Assembly (NCBI GenBank): GCA_031418455.1
Contig: JANOXJ010000131.1
Location: 1-62,403, forward strand
DNA: 62,403 nt
Reading direction: 5' to 3'
Source of the DNA: JANNVZ01 sp031418455
Lineage (GTDB): Bacteria; Bacteroidota; Bacteroidia; Flavobacteriales_D; Sanyastnellaceae
In this document: positions 52,054 through 60,471 of the stretch, piece by piece
How the letters are laid out: every line of letters starts with the position of its first letter
Position numbering within the stretch: the first letter of the stretch is position 1
Translations under genes and position numbers: made by a program
The notes under the pieces: generated by a model
Databases searched by the model: none
What the model was told of the DNA's origin: nothing
What the model saw: only the letters and a program-made list of their open reading frames with translations

Positions 52054-54084
52054 TTATTGCTTGGCACCTTTGCGCTCTTTTGAAGCTCTGTAGCCAATAT
52101 TAGCTTCTAAGAATTTTTCCATAGCGCGGTAAAATTTGAATCTGTTTTCTTCATTTCTAAAGCCATGGCCTTCTTCTGGCTCCACTATGTATTCTACACT
52201 CACACCACGCTTTTTCAATGCATCTATCATCTGGTTGCTTTCTTCCACATTCACACGTGGGTCTTTCGCTCCCTGCGCTACCATAAGTGGCACATTTATT
52301 TTGTCAGCATGCATAACAGGCGATGCAGCCTCCAGCAGCTTTTTATCCTTCACTGGATCGCCCACCATTTCGTACATCATTTGCAAATAAGGCTGCCAGT
52401 AGGGCGGTATTGTTTTCATGAAAGTAAATAGATTGCTCACACCCACATAGTCCACTCCGCATGCGTAAACATCTGGTGTAAATGCAAGACCCGCTAGTGT
52501 GGCATAACCACCGTAGCTGGCTCCATATATGGCCACACGGTCTTTGTCCACTATGCCTTCTTGTATCAAATATTTTACACCGGCTGTTATATCATCTTGC
52601 ATGGTTTTGCCCCATTGCTTAAAGCTGCTTTTCCAAAACTGTTTGCCATAACCGGTGCTGCCTCTAAAATTCATTTGCAGCACAGCGTAGCCGCGGTTAG
52701 CCAAAAACTGAACTTCCGGGTTGTAGCCCCACTCATCTCTTGCCCATGGGCCGCCATGCGGGTTTACTACAAGTGGCAGGTCTTTAGCTTCTTTGCCATT
52801 AGGCAATGTGAGGTAGCCATGTATAGTCAATCCATCTGAGGTTACATATTTAATTGGTTGCATGTTGCACATATACTTCTCAGTTATCCATGGCGACACT
52901 TCTTCTATAAGTGTTAGTTCCTTTCTGTCAGTTTTATACAAGTAGTAAGCACCCAGAGAGCGGTCGCTATAGGTGCGTATTATCCATGTGTTTTCGTCCT
53001 TGGTGTGCGATGAGAAACTAATTTCATATTCGCCCAATTGGCTTTTTAAATAATTGTAATACTCTTCTGTTACTTTATCTAAAAATTGGTATTCTCTTTT
53101 TTCTTTTACATAAGAAATGGCAGTAAGACATTTACGCTTGTCGCTGTAGCTAAGGTTTTCAGCATCTACCTCGCCATTCTCAAATAGCACCATCGACTCT
53201 GCTTTTTTAACCAGATTGTATTCTACCACTGCAAGCTTGTCGCGGTTTATATTGCTAAGGCAAAACAGGGCAGTGTTGTCAAAACTGAAAAACAATGGTT
53301 GTATGGTTTCAGTAAAACTAGTAGTTATTACTGTTTCCCATTTGCCTGTATCCTCGTTTTTTACAAGCATGCTTGTATTTACACCATCTGTAGAGGTGGC
53401 TACTCTTATTCTGCCTTTATGGTCTATAACCCATGCGCTAATGTTGCCGGGGTTTTCTTCCAGCATTTTGCGTTCGCCAGAGTTTATGTTTAGCAAGTAG
53501 GGGTCAAAAACTGTTGGGTTGCGCTCATTAGTTTCTATAAGCACATGCTCATCATCGTTTGGCAAATCGTCTATCAAATTAGCGCGCACACCACTGTCAG
53601 GAGTTAGTGCCTTTGCACCACCTATGTCAGAAGCAGTAGCTTCCATGCTTAGCGCTTCACCACTTACTGAGGGTGTGTTTACTGAATAGATAACATAATT
53701 CTCATCGCCACCATTGTCTTTTAAAAATAGGAGGGTGGTTTCGTTGCCCCACATATAGCCGGCTATATCGCGGTCGGTTACTTGTGTTACCTGTGTTATT
53801 TCTTTGGTATTAATGTTCTGAATAAAAATATTCATTCTAGAATCTACAGGAGCTAACCATGAATAGAAGTTGCCCTCAGACGAAATTTTGTATTGAGATT
53901 TTACAGGATTCTTAAAAAAATCTTCTAAAGGAATAAGCGGTGAAGACTCTTGGTTAATCATAAGTTTTTCTTTTAACGATTCGTTTTTAGTTGGTTTTGC
54001 TTTTACCACCTCTTTAGTTTGAGCTATAAAGGTGCTGCTGGCAAGTGTTAGACTAAGCGAAAGAAGAATGCTTTTTGTTTTCAT
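52054..54084 (-). CDS. S9-family serine peptidase (prolyl oligopeptidase / acylaminoacyl type)
   Basis: Signal peptide M-K-T-K-S-I-L-L-S-L-S-L-T-L-A-S-S from the ATG at 54084 (six upstream codons excluded). An N-terminal beta-propeller (about 50-420) is followed by the hydrolase domain: H-G-G-P-W-A-R-D oxyanion region, nucleophile Ser in G-A-S-Y-G-G-Y-A, the Asp loop D-P-R-V-N-V-E and the His in E-E-G-H-G-F-R-N. The catalytic triad is complete. It probably acts in the periplasm on short peptides; no T9SS domain is present. On the minus strand a -7-like TACTTTCG (54148-54141) precedes it. Confidence 0.93.
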   Translation of the reverse strand: MKTKSILLSLSLTLASSTFIAQTKEVVKAKPTKNESLKEKLMINQESSPLIPLEDFFKNPVKSQYKISSEGNFYSWLAPVDSRMNIFIQNINTKEITQVTQVTDRDIAGYMWGNETTLLFLKDNGGDENYVIYSVNTPSVSGEALSMEATASDIGGAKALTPDSGVRANLIDDLPNDDEHVLIETNERNPTVFDPYLLNINSGERKMLEENPGNISAWVIDHKGRIRVATSTDGVNTSMLVKNEDTGKWETVITTSFTETIQPLFFSFDNTALFCLSNINRDKLAVVEYNLVKKAESMVLFENGEVDAENLSYSDKRKCLTAISYVKEKREYQFLDKVTEEYYNYLKSQLGEYEISFSSHTKDENTWIIRTYSDRSLGAYYLYKTDRKELTLIEEVSPWITEKYMCNMQPIKYVTSDGLTIHGYLTLPNGKEAKDLPLVVNPHGGPWARDEWGYNPEVQFLANRGYAVLQMNFRGSTGYGKQFWKSSFKQWGKTMQDDITAGVKYLIQEGIVDKDRVAIYGASYGGYATLAGLAFTPDVYACGVDYVGVSNLFTFMKTIPPYWQPYLQMMYEMVGDPVKDKKLLEAASPVMHADKINVPLMVAQGAKDPRVNVEESNQMIDALKKRGVSVEYIVEPEEGHGFRNEENRFKFYRAMEKFLEANIGYRASKERKGAKQ

Positions 54085-54140
54085 CTTTTTTAAAGTAATC
54101 ATATTAGAATTTGTTTTTGGCTTTTTTAATAAAGCGAGTG

Positions 54141-54148
54141 CGAAAGTA
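54141..54148 (-). promoter_or_regulatory. -7 promoter box (TACTTTCG) of the S9 peptidase gene
   Basis: TAnnTTCG variant on the minus strand, 56 nt before the chosen ATG. A TTTG-like CAAA at 54173-54176 lies 24 nt upstream, a little further than usual. Confidence 0.35.
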
Positions 54149-54326
54149 GCAGTCCTTAGCTAGAACCTTGCCCAAATTTTGTCAGAATTCAAAATTCAAG
54201 TTTTCAGGTCTTAGAGCCAACTATCAGGGCATTTATCATTTTTGACCAGCTGTGAATTGTACTTTTTCATAAAATTCATAGACACCCCCCATCAAAACAG
54301 TAGTTGTCCACAAAAAAGCAACACTT

Positions 54327-54359
54327 TTTGGAACACACCCCCTCTTTTTGATAGCTTTG
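54327..54359 (+). promoter_or_regulatory. -33/-7 promoter of the type III glutamine synthetase gene
   Basis: TTTG (54327-54330), a 21-nt spacer and TAGCTTTG (54352-54359): a full match to the Bacteroidota consensus. The spacer carries ACACCCCC (54335-54342), echoed by ACACCCCCC at 54282-54290, which may be an operator pair. The predicted leader is about 45-50 nt. Confidence 0.65.
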
Positions 54360-54413
54360 CCACCGAAAATTAGAAAAATACGATTCCATAACCCCAAAAA
54401 AATAATTTCAGCC

Positions 54414-56600
54414 ATGTCCAACAACCGTTTTCAAGCCCTTTCAGAATTGCATTACCGTCAGCCTAACCCTGACACTGCCAGCACCCAGCGCATATCGGAG
54501 TATTTCGGTGCCAATGTATTTTCTACCTGGAAAATGCGCGAATACCTGACAGACGATATATATGCAGAACTAATGGACTGCATAAACAATGGCACACGCA
54601 TAAACAGACAAACGGCAGAGCATATAGCCAGCGCTATGAAAGAGTGGGCTATGAAAAACGGTGCAACGCACTACACCCACTGGTTTCAGCCGCTTACAGG
54701 TAGCACGGCTGAAAAGCATGATACTTTTTTCAAACCATTGTTAGACGGACGTGCAGTGGAAAAATTTGACGGCAGCATGCTAGTGCAGCAAGAACCTGAT
54801 GCAAGCAGTTTCCCTAGCGGTGGCATACGCAACACTTTTGAAGCACGGGGTTATACCCTGTGGGACCCATCATCGCCTGCGTTTTTAGTAGGTACCACAC
54901 TGTGCATTCCTACCATATTTATATCCTACACAGGCCATGCATTGGATTATAAAATGCCGCTTATGAAAGCCCTGCATGCAGTGGGCAATGCGGCTGCCGC
55001 TGTGTGTCAGTATTTCGACAAGGATGTGGTAAAGGTAGAAACCACCCTTGGCTGGGAGCAGGAGTACTTCCTTATAGACTCCGCACTTCATAGTGCACGC
55101 CCAGATATAGCTATGACAGGCAGAGCCCTTTTTGGTGCGCGCCCTGCCAAAGGCCAGCAGTTGGAAGACCACTACTTTGGTAGCATACCGGAGCGTGTTA
55201 TGTCTTTTATGCAAGATTTTGAGCACGAGTCGCACCTATTAGGCATACCTGTTACCACGCGTCATAATGAGGTGGCGCCTAACCAGTTTGAGCTTGCCCC
55301 AATGTTTGAAGAGGCTAACCTGGCTAATGACCATAACCAGTTGGTAATGGATGTGCTGGAAAAAACTGCTCGCAAGCACAACTTCCGTGTGTTGCTGCAC
55401 GAAAAACCATTTGAAGGAGTAAACGGTAGCGGTAAGCACAACAACTGGGCACTAAGCACCAACACAGGTGTTAATCTGCTAAAGCCGGGCAAAAACCCTA
55501 AGAGCAATATGCAGTTTCTTACCTTTTTGGTAAATACTGTGGCTGCTATACACGAAAATGCTGATGTGCTACGCGCATCAATAGCTACCGTGGGCAACGA
55601 CCATCGATTGGGTGCCAATGAGGCTCCACCGGCTATTATGTCTGTATTTCTTGGCGAGCAGCTTTCGCTCATGTTGGACAATTTAGAAAAGAACATTAAG
55701 GCTGGCAAAATGACGCCAGAAGATAAAATAGGTCTTAAGCTAAACATTGGCAAATTGCCACAAGTGTTGCTTGACAATACAGACCGCAACCGCACCTCGC
55801 CATTTGCATTCACCGGCAACAAGTTTGAGTTTAGAGCAGTGGGAAGCAGCGCCAACTGTGCACATGCTATGATTACGCTTAACACCATAGTGGCCCATCG
55901 CTTGGTACAATTTAAGAAAGATGTAGATGCACGTATAGCCAAGGGTGACGACAAGGATGAGGCCATTTTGAAAGAATTGCAGCGTCTTATTAAAGGCAGC
56001 AAAGCCATCCGTTTTGAAGGCAATGGCTATGGCGATGAGTGGGTAAAAGAAGCTGCAAAACGTGGACTTTCTAATTTCCAAAATACTCCGCTCGCCTTGG
56101 CTGTGTGGAAGGATAAGAAAGTACAAAAAATGTTTGAAGAACAAAACGTACTTACACACGAGGAAATACATGCCCGCTACGAAATAGAAGTGGAAACTTA
56201 TGTGCGCAAGCGCGAGATAGAAGCCCGTTTGACAATAGATTTGGCTCAAAACCACATATTGCCGGCAGTAATCAATTACCAAAGCCGCCTCGTAGAAAAT
56301 GTGCTTGGCTTGAAGGAAATATTGTCACCTGCTGAGGCTAAAGAGGCTACAAAAACACAGGTGGAGTTAATAAAGGAAATATCGGCTGGTATAAATGGCA
56401 TAGCCACTTCCATAGCCAAACTAAAGACTGAAAAGGAAAAGGCAGGCAAAATGGACCTTGAAAAACAAGCCGAAGCTTATGTAAGCAAAGTGAAACCAAT
56501 GATGGATGCCATACGCGAGCATGCTGATAGATTGGAACTTATAGCAGACGATGAAGTTTGGCCATTGCCAAAATTGAGAGAGATATTGTTTACAAGATAA
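54414..56600 (+). CDS. glnN: Glutamine synthetase type III
   Basis: ATP-dependent ligation of ammonia to glutamate, GSIII form typical of this phylum and cyanobacteria. I start at ATG 54414 (M-S-N-N-R-F-Q-A-L); 22 upstream in-frame codons overlap the promoter. Landmarks: F-G-A-N-V-F-S-T-W-K-M, H-Y-T-H-W-F-Q-P-L-T-G, the metal/glutamate region G-W-E-Q-E-Y-F-L, H-N-E-V-A-P-N-Q-F-E-L-A-P, N-G-S-G-K-H-N-N-W and N-R-T-S-P-F-A-F-T-G-N-K-F-E-F-R. 728 residues, full length, with the C-terminal GSIII-specific region. It has its own promoter and terminator; the doubled C-rich motif suggests nitrogen-linked control. Confidence 0.96.
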   Translation: MSNNRFQALSELHYRQPNPDTASTQRISEYFGANVFSTWKMREYLTDDIYAELMDCINNGTRINRQTAEHIASAMKEWAMKNGATHYTHWFQPLTGSTAEKHDTFFKPLLDGRAVEKFDGSMLVQQEPDASSFPSGGIRNTFEARGYTLWDPSSPAFLVGTTLCIPTIFISYTGHALDYKMPLMKALHAVGNAAAAVCQYFDKDVVKVETTLGWEQEYFLIDSALHSARPDIAMTGRALFGARPAKGQQLEDHYFGSIPERVMSFMQDFEHESHLLGIPVTTRHNEVAPNQFELAPMFEEANLANDHNQLVMDVLEKTARKHNFRVLLHEKPFEGVNGSGKHNNWALSTNTGVNLLKPGKNPKSNMQFLTFLVNTVAAIHENADVLRASIATVGNDHRLGANEAPPAIMSVFLGEQLSLMLDNLEKNIKAGKMTPEDKIGLKLNIGKLPQVLLDNTDRNRTSPFAFTGNKFEFRAVGSSANCAHAMITLNTIVAHRLVQFKKDVDARIAKGDDKDEAILKELQRLIKGSKAIRFEGNGYGDEWVKEAAKRGLSNFQNTPLALAVWKDKKVQKMFEEQNVLTHEEIHARYEIEVETYVRKREIEARLTIDLAQNHILPAVINYQSRLVENVLGLKEILSPAEAKEATKTQVELIKEISAGINGIATSIAKLKTEKEKAGKMDLEKQAEAYVSKVKPMMDAIREHADRLELIADDEVWPLPKLREILFTR

Positions 56601-56618
56601 AACAAACGCATTTGTTAT

Positions 56619-56653
56619 AAAATCCGATGTTCACGAGAATATCGGATTTTTTT
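56619..56653 (+). terminator. Rho-independent terminator after glnN
   Basis: Stem AAAATCCGATGTTC / GAATATCGGATTTT (14 bp with one G-U pair, loop ACGA), then a run of T; 19 bp after the stop. Confidence 0.88.
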
Positions 56654-56751
56654 ATAACTATTTGGGTGACAATCAGTGGAATGTGACATAAAGAGGAGTT
56701 AATAATTTAACTCAAATTACCTTAGGAAACCATGAACATTCAATTGAATTA

Positions 56752-56781
56752 TTTGCATTGCCCGAAATTTCATTATTTTCG
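56752..56781 (+). promoter_or_regulatory. -33/-7 promoter of PorE-like gene 2
   Basis: TTTG (56752-56755), an 18-nt spacer and TATTTTCG (56774-56781). The -7 region and the following CTTCTAAAA match the promoter of PorE-like gene 1 at 20 of 24 positions. The leader would be about 30 nt. Confidence 0.6.
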
Positions 56782-56818
56782 TCACCTTCTAAAATCAAGG
56801 ACAAACAAAACCAACCTT

Positions 56819-58846
56819 ATGAAAATCTCGCAACTACTTACTCTAGCAATGGTTGTGGTACTATCTATTACCACCAACGCTCAGAAAGCAGCCAAGAAAG
56901 CCAACGCGGCATTTGACAATTTAGCCTATACTGAAGCAGCTAAGCTGTACAAAGTGGCTGAAGCTCAAGAAAAAAATCTAGACCAGAAAGCCTTTATTTT
57001 CTTTAGAATAGGAGAGTGCGAGCGCTTGAGCGCCCACTACAGCCAGGCCATGGAGTGGTATGACAAGGCTATAACTGCCCAGTATAACAACGTAAATCCA
57101 GAGGTGCACTACGACTATGGCCTTTGCTTAGAAAATCTGGAGCGCTGGGACGATGCCACCGCACAGTACAACAAGTACATAGCCAAAGGTGGCGACAAAA
57201 CCAAAGCCAATGCGCGCATGGCCGCATGCAAAGACGTGGCTGAGAAGAAGGCAGGCAAGCAAAAGTTCATCATTACTAACGTAGCTGAAATGAACTCACC
57301 GTTTTTTGACTTTGCTGCGCAATATTCTGCCAAAAAGGGCGAGCAAATGATGTTCTCAACAGGTCGCCAAGCTGCCACAGGTGGCGGAGTTGACCCTATA
57401 ACAGGTGAGAGCTGCCAAGACTTGTTCTTTGTAGACGTAGACAAAAAGAAAAAAATGAGCACACCACAGCCTGTGGCTGGTAACGTAAACACTGCTCGTC
57501 ACGAGGGTGCTATGTGTTTCAACAAAGATTTTTCTGAAATGTATTACACCGCTATAAACTGCGACCCAAGTTTACCTGGTCCTGGCGATATTTATATGTC
57601 TAAGAAAGTTAGCAATGGCTGGGAAGAAGGAGTAATAGTGAATCTAATAGACCGCGAGGCTGATGACACTACTACTGTTGGTCACCCTTGCCTTACTTTG
57701 GACAATAAGTACATGATTTTTGTATCGGATATGCCGGGTGGCAAAGGTGGCAAAGACCTTTGGTATGCCTCATGGGACAAGAAAGCTGATACGTGGGTAA
57801 AGCCTACCAACCTTGGTGCTATAAACACCAAAGGCGATGAGTATTTCCCATACGTGGCAGAAGATGGTTCACTTTATTTCTCATCTAATGGTCTAAATGG
57901 TCTTGGTGGTTTAGATGTATTTCGTGCTGAAAAAACAGGCGATATTTCTTTTGGTACTCCAGCAGGACTTCCTTACCCAATTAACACAACCTCAGACGAT
58001 TTCGCCCTTATACTTGAAGATAAGAAAGAAGGTGATAAGTCATTTTCAGGTTACCTTACCTCTAACCGCCCTGGCGGAAAAGGATTAGATGATATCTACC
58101 ATTTTGCAGAGCCTCCATTGGAGTTTACATTGGCAGGTACTGCTTATGATAAAGAAACAGGTGCTCCATTGTCTAATGCCAATGTGGTAGTAAATGGTTC
58201 TGACGGTGCTAGCTATAAATTAACTACTGATGGCAATGGCGGCTTTAGCCTTGACAAAACGCAACTTATGCCAGAGGTTAGTTACACAGTAGATATAGCT
58301 AAAGACCAGTACATAGGAACAGGCGACAACTTTTCTACAAAAGGCCTAAAGGCTTCAGTAAACTTTGCTCGCGACTACTTCCTTATACCTATACCTAAGC
58401 CAACTGACGAAATCAACATGCCACTTGTACAATACCCTTACAACGAGGCTACTTTGTTGATTAACGAAGAAGTAAATTCTGCTGACTCATTGAATTTCCT
58501 TTTAGAAATACTGCAGCGCAATCCTAAAATGGTAATTCAGTTGGAAGCACACACAGATGCTCGCGGACAAGACGACTACAACTTAAAACTGTCGCAGCGC
58601 AGAGCGCAAACTTGTGTGGACTACCTAATATCTAAAGGTATAGATGCAGAAAGATTGAAAGCAGTAGGTATGGGCGAAAAGCAGCCAAAGACTATGACCG
58701 CTGAATCAAACGGTTTCACTAAAGGAACTACGCTTACAGAGGCTTACATAGGCAAACTTACTGCTGACAAGCAAGAAGCAGCGCATGCCCTTAACCGTAG
58801 AACAATATTTAAAATCCTAAACAACAACTACGTACCTAAGAAGTAG
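56819..58846 (+). CDS. PorE-like T9SS component: TPR, PD40, regulatory-like and OmpA domains
   Basis: The start at 56819 gives the signal peptide M-K-I-S-Q-L-L-T-L-A-M-V-V-V-L-S-I-T; the 29 upstream in-frame codons carry the promoter. TPR-like helices (about 30-145) are followed by PD40 blades (about 150-420: Y-M-I-F-V-S-D-M-P-G-G-K-G, L-Y-F-S-S-N-G-L-N-G-L-G-G-L-D-V-F). A carboxypeptidase-regulatory-like domain (F-T-L-A-G-T-A-Y-D-K-E-T-G-A-P-L) and a canonical OmpA domain follow, with E-A-H-T-D-A-R-G, L-K-L-S-Q-R-R-A and G-M-G-E. The Asp and Arg that hold diaminopimelate are intact, unlike PorE-like protein 1. It probably tethers the T9SS machinery to peptidoglycan. Own terminator downstream. 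Confidence 0.9.
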   Translation: MKISQLLTLAMVVVLSITTNAQKAAKKANAAFDNLAYTEAAKLYKVAEAQEKNLDQKAFIFFRIGECERLSAHYSQAMEWYDKAITAQYNNVNPEVHYDYGLCLENLERWDDATAQYNKYIAKGGDKTKANARMAACKDVAEKKAGKQKFIITNVAEMNSPFFDFAAQYSAKKGEQMMFSTGRQAATGGGVDPITGESCQDLFFVDVDKKKKMSTPQPVAGNVNTARHEGAMCFNKDFSEMYYTAINCDPSLPGPGDIYMSKKVSNGWEEGVIVNLIDREADDTTTVGHPCLTLDNKYMIFVSDMPGGKGGKDLWYASWDKKADTWVKPTNLGAINTKGDEYFPYVAEDGSLYFSSNGLNGLGGLDVFRAEKTGDISFGTPAGLPYPINTTSDDFALILEDKKEGDKSFSGYLTSNRPGGKGLDDIYHFAEPPLEFTLAGTAYDKETGAPLSNANVVVNGSDGASYKLTTDGNGGFSLDKTQLMPEVSYTVDIAKDQYIGTGDNFSTKGLKASVNFARDYFLIPIPKPTDEINMPLVQYPYNEATLLINEEVNSADSLNFLLEILQRNPKMVIQLEAHTDARGQDDYNLKLSQRRAQTCVDYLISKGIDAERLKAVGMGEKQPKTMTAESNGFTKGTTLTEAYIGKLTADKQEAAHALNRRTIFKILNNNYVPKK

Positions 58847-58864
58847 CGTATTGGATGATATTTC

Positions 58865-58899
58865 AAGGCGGATGCGACTATGGTCGCATCCGCCTTTTT
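58865..58899 (+). terminator. Rho-independent terminator after PorE-like gene 2
   Basis: Perfect 14-bp stem AAGGCGGATGCGAC / GTCGCATCCGCCTT, loop TATG, then TTT; 18 bp after the stop. Confidence 0.92.
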
Positions 58900-58930
58900 C
58901 ATTATATAATACTTTCTATCATTACCCTTC

Positions 58931-60097
58931 ATGAGCAGTTCTAAATATTCGGCCCGCGGAGTTTCTTCACAAAAGGAAGATGTGCATGCGGCCATTAAAA
59001 ACATAGACAAAGGCCTTTTCCCCAAAGCATTTTGCAAAATAGTGCCCGACTACCTTACAGGCAGCAGCGAGCACTGCGTGGTAATGCATGCTGATGGTGC
59101 TGGTACCAAAAGCTCACTGGCCTATATGTATTGGCGCGAAACTGGCGATATGAGCGTATGGAAAGGCATAGCCCAAGACGCCCTTATTATGAATCTGGAC
59201 GATTTGCTATGCGTGGGAGCTATAGACAATATAATGCTTAGCAGCACCATAGGTCGCAACAAAAATCTAATACCAGGCGAAGTAATAACTGCCATAATAC
59301 ACGGCACCGAAGAGTTGCTAAGCGAGCTACGCCAGGCTGGCATAAACATATATAGCACCGGTGGCGAAACTGCCGATGTGGGCGACCTTGTGCGCACACT
59401 TATAGTGGACAGCACTGTGGTGTGCCGCATGCCACGAGCTGAGGTAATAGACAATGCCAATATTAAAGCAGGCAATGTCATTGTTGGTTTTGCAAGCTTT
59501 GGCCAAACCACCTACGAAACGGAATACAACGGAGGCATGGGCAGCAACGGACTTACCAGTGCCCGCCACGATGTGTTCTACAAAGATTTGGCTGAAAAAT
59601 ATCCTGAGAGTTTTGATGCCGCTGTGCCAGAGGATTTAATATACAGCGGCTCATACATGCTTACCGACCCTGCTGATGATACTACCTTGGATGCAGGCAA
59701 GCTGGTACTGTCGCCTACGCGCACTTACGCGCAAGTAATGAAGGTAATTTTTGACTCTCTCAAACATAAAATAGATGGCATGGTGCACTGCAGCGGTGGT
59801 GGCCAAACCAAGGTACTCCACTTTGTAGACAAGGTGCATGTAGTAAAGGATAACCTATTTGAGGTGCCACCATTGTTTCAAATAATACAGCAAGAGTCGA
59901 AAACCGACTGGGCAGAAATGTACCGCGTTTTCAACATGGGCCACCGCATGGAAATATATACCGATGAGCAAAGTGCCCACCAAATGATAGCCATAGCCAA
60001 AACATTTAATATGGATGCACAAATAGTAGGCAGAGTAGAAGCCGCCCCAGAAAAACAACTAACCATCCGCAGCAGCAAAGGAGAATTTGTTTACTGA
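58931..60097 (+). CDS. purM: Phosphoribosylformylglycinamidine cyclo-ligase (AIR synthetase)
   Basis: ATP-dependent ring closure of FGAM to aminoimidazole ribonucleotide in purine synthesis. M-S-S-S-K-Y-S-A-R-G-V-S-S is the start. The sequence has H-A-D-G-A-G-T-K-S-S-L-A-Y, D-A-L-I-M-N-L-D-D-L-L-C-V-G-A, S-T-G-G-E-T-A-D-V-G-D-L and the C-terminal V-H-C-S-G-G-G-Q-T-K-V and N-M-G-H-R-M-E. 388 residues, as in the longer Bacteroidota form. A repeat-filled 374-bp gap separates it from prfA. The gene order purM-prfA-pyrF is familiar from other members of the phylum. Confidence 0.96.
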   Translation: MSSSKYSARGVSSQKEDVHAAIKNIDKGLFPKAFCKIVPDYLTGSSEHCVVMHADGAGTKSSLAYMYWRETGDMSVWKGIAQDALIMNLDDLLCVGAIDNIMLSSTIGRNKNLIPGEVITAIIHGTEELLSELRQAGINIYSTGGETADVGDLVRTLIVDSTVVCRMPRAEVIDNANIKAGNVIVGFASFGQTTYETEYNGGMGSNGLTSARHDVFYKDLAEKYPESFDAAVPEDLIYSGSYMLTDPADDTTLDAGKLVLSPTRTYAQVMKVIFDSLKHKIDGMVHCSGGGQTKVLHFVDKVHVVKDNLFEVPPLFQIIQQESKTDWAEMYRVFNMGHRMEIYTDEQSAHQMIAIAKTFNMDAQIVGRVEAAPEKQLTIRSSKGEFVY

Positions 60098-60471
60098 AAA
60101 CAAAGGTGAAATAAAAAAATCAAATATCAAAAAAACGAATAACGAATATCCAACTTTAAATATCCAAGGCTCAAGTAAAAAATCCTGCAAATCCATTTAA
60201 TCCTTTCAATCCTTGTTCTATTCGAGGCTAGAAGTTAGAATTTCGAAGGTTTAAAGATCCGTTTCAATCCATTGTAATCCGTGAAAATCTGTGCCCTATT
60301 AAAGTAAAAAAAAAAACTCTTAATCCTTTAAATCCATTAAATCCTTGTTCTATTAGACAATCAAAAAAGAATATCGAATGATGAATAACGAATAACGAAT
60401 GCCGAAGGAATAATTTAAAATCTAGTATCCCACATCTCATATCTCATATCTCATATCTCACTTCCAAAAAA
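60098..60471. repeat. 374-bp non-coding mosaic of short repeats between purM and prfA
   Basis: No gene. Contains two copies of ATCCTTGTTCTATT (60209-60222 and 60341-60354) within degenerate AATCC-type runs, two clusters of AACGAAT / AATAACGAAT units (about 60134-60147 and 60381-60400), a CAATCCATTGTAATCCGTG-type stretch, and a perfect 7-bp tandem ATCTCAT repeated 3.9 times (60434-60460). Motifs of this style are scattered in Bacteroidota intergenic DNA; copy number elsewhere in the genome cannot be seen here. Confidence 0.8.

Noticed and set aside
55262..56023. 253-codon open frame opposite glnN
   Set aside because: Fully contained in the glutamine synthetase gene and without recognisable features.
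60434..60460. Possible CRISPR array (repeated ATCTCAT)
   Set aside because: It is a direct tandem of a 7-bp unit with no spacers and no cas genes nearby.
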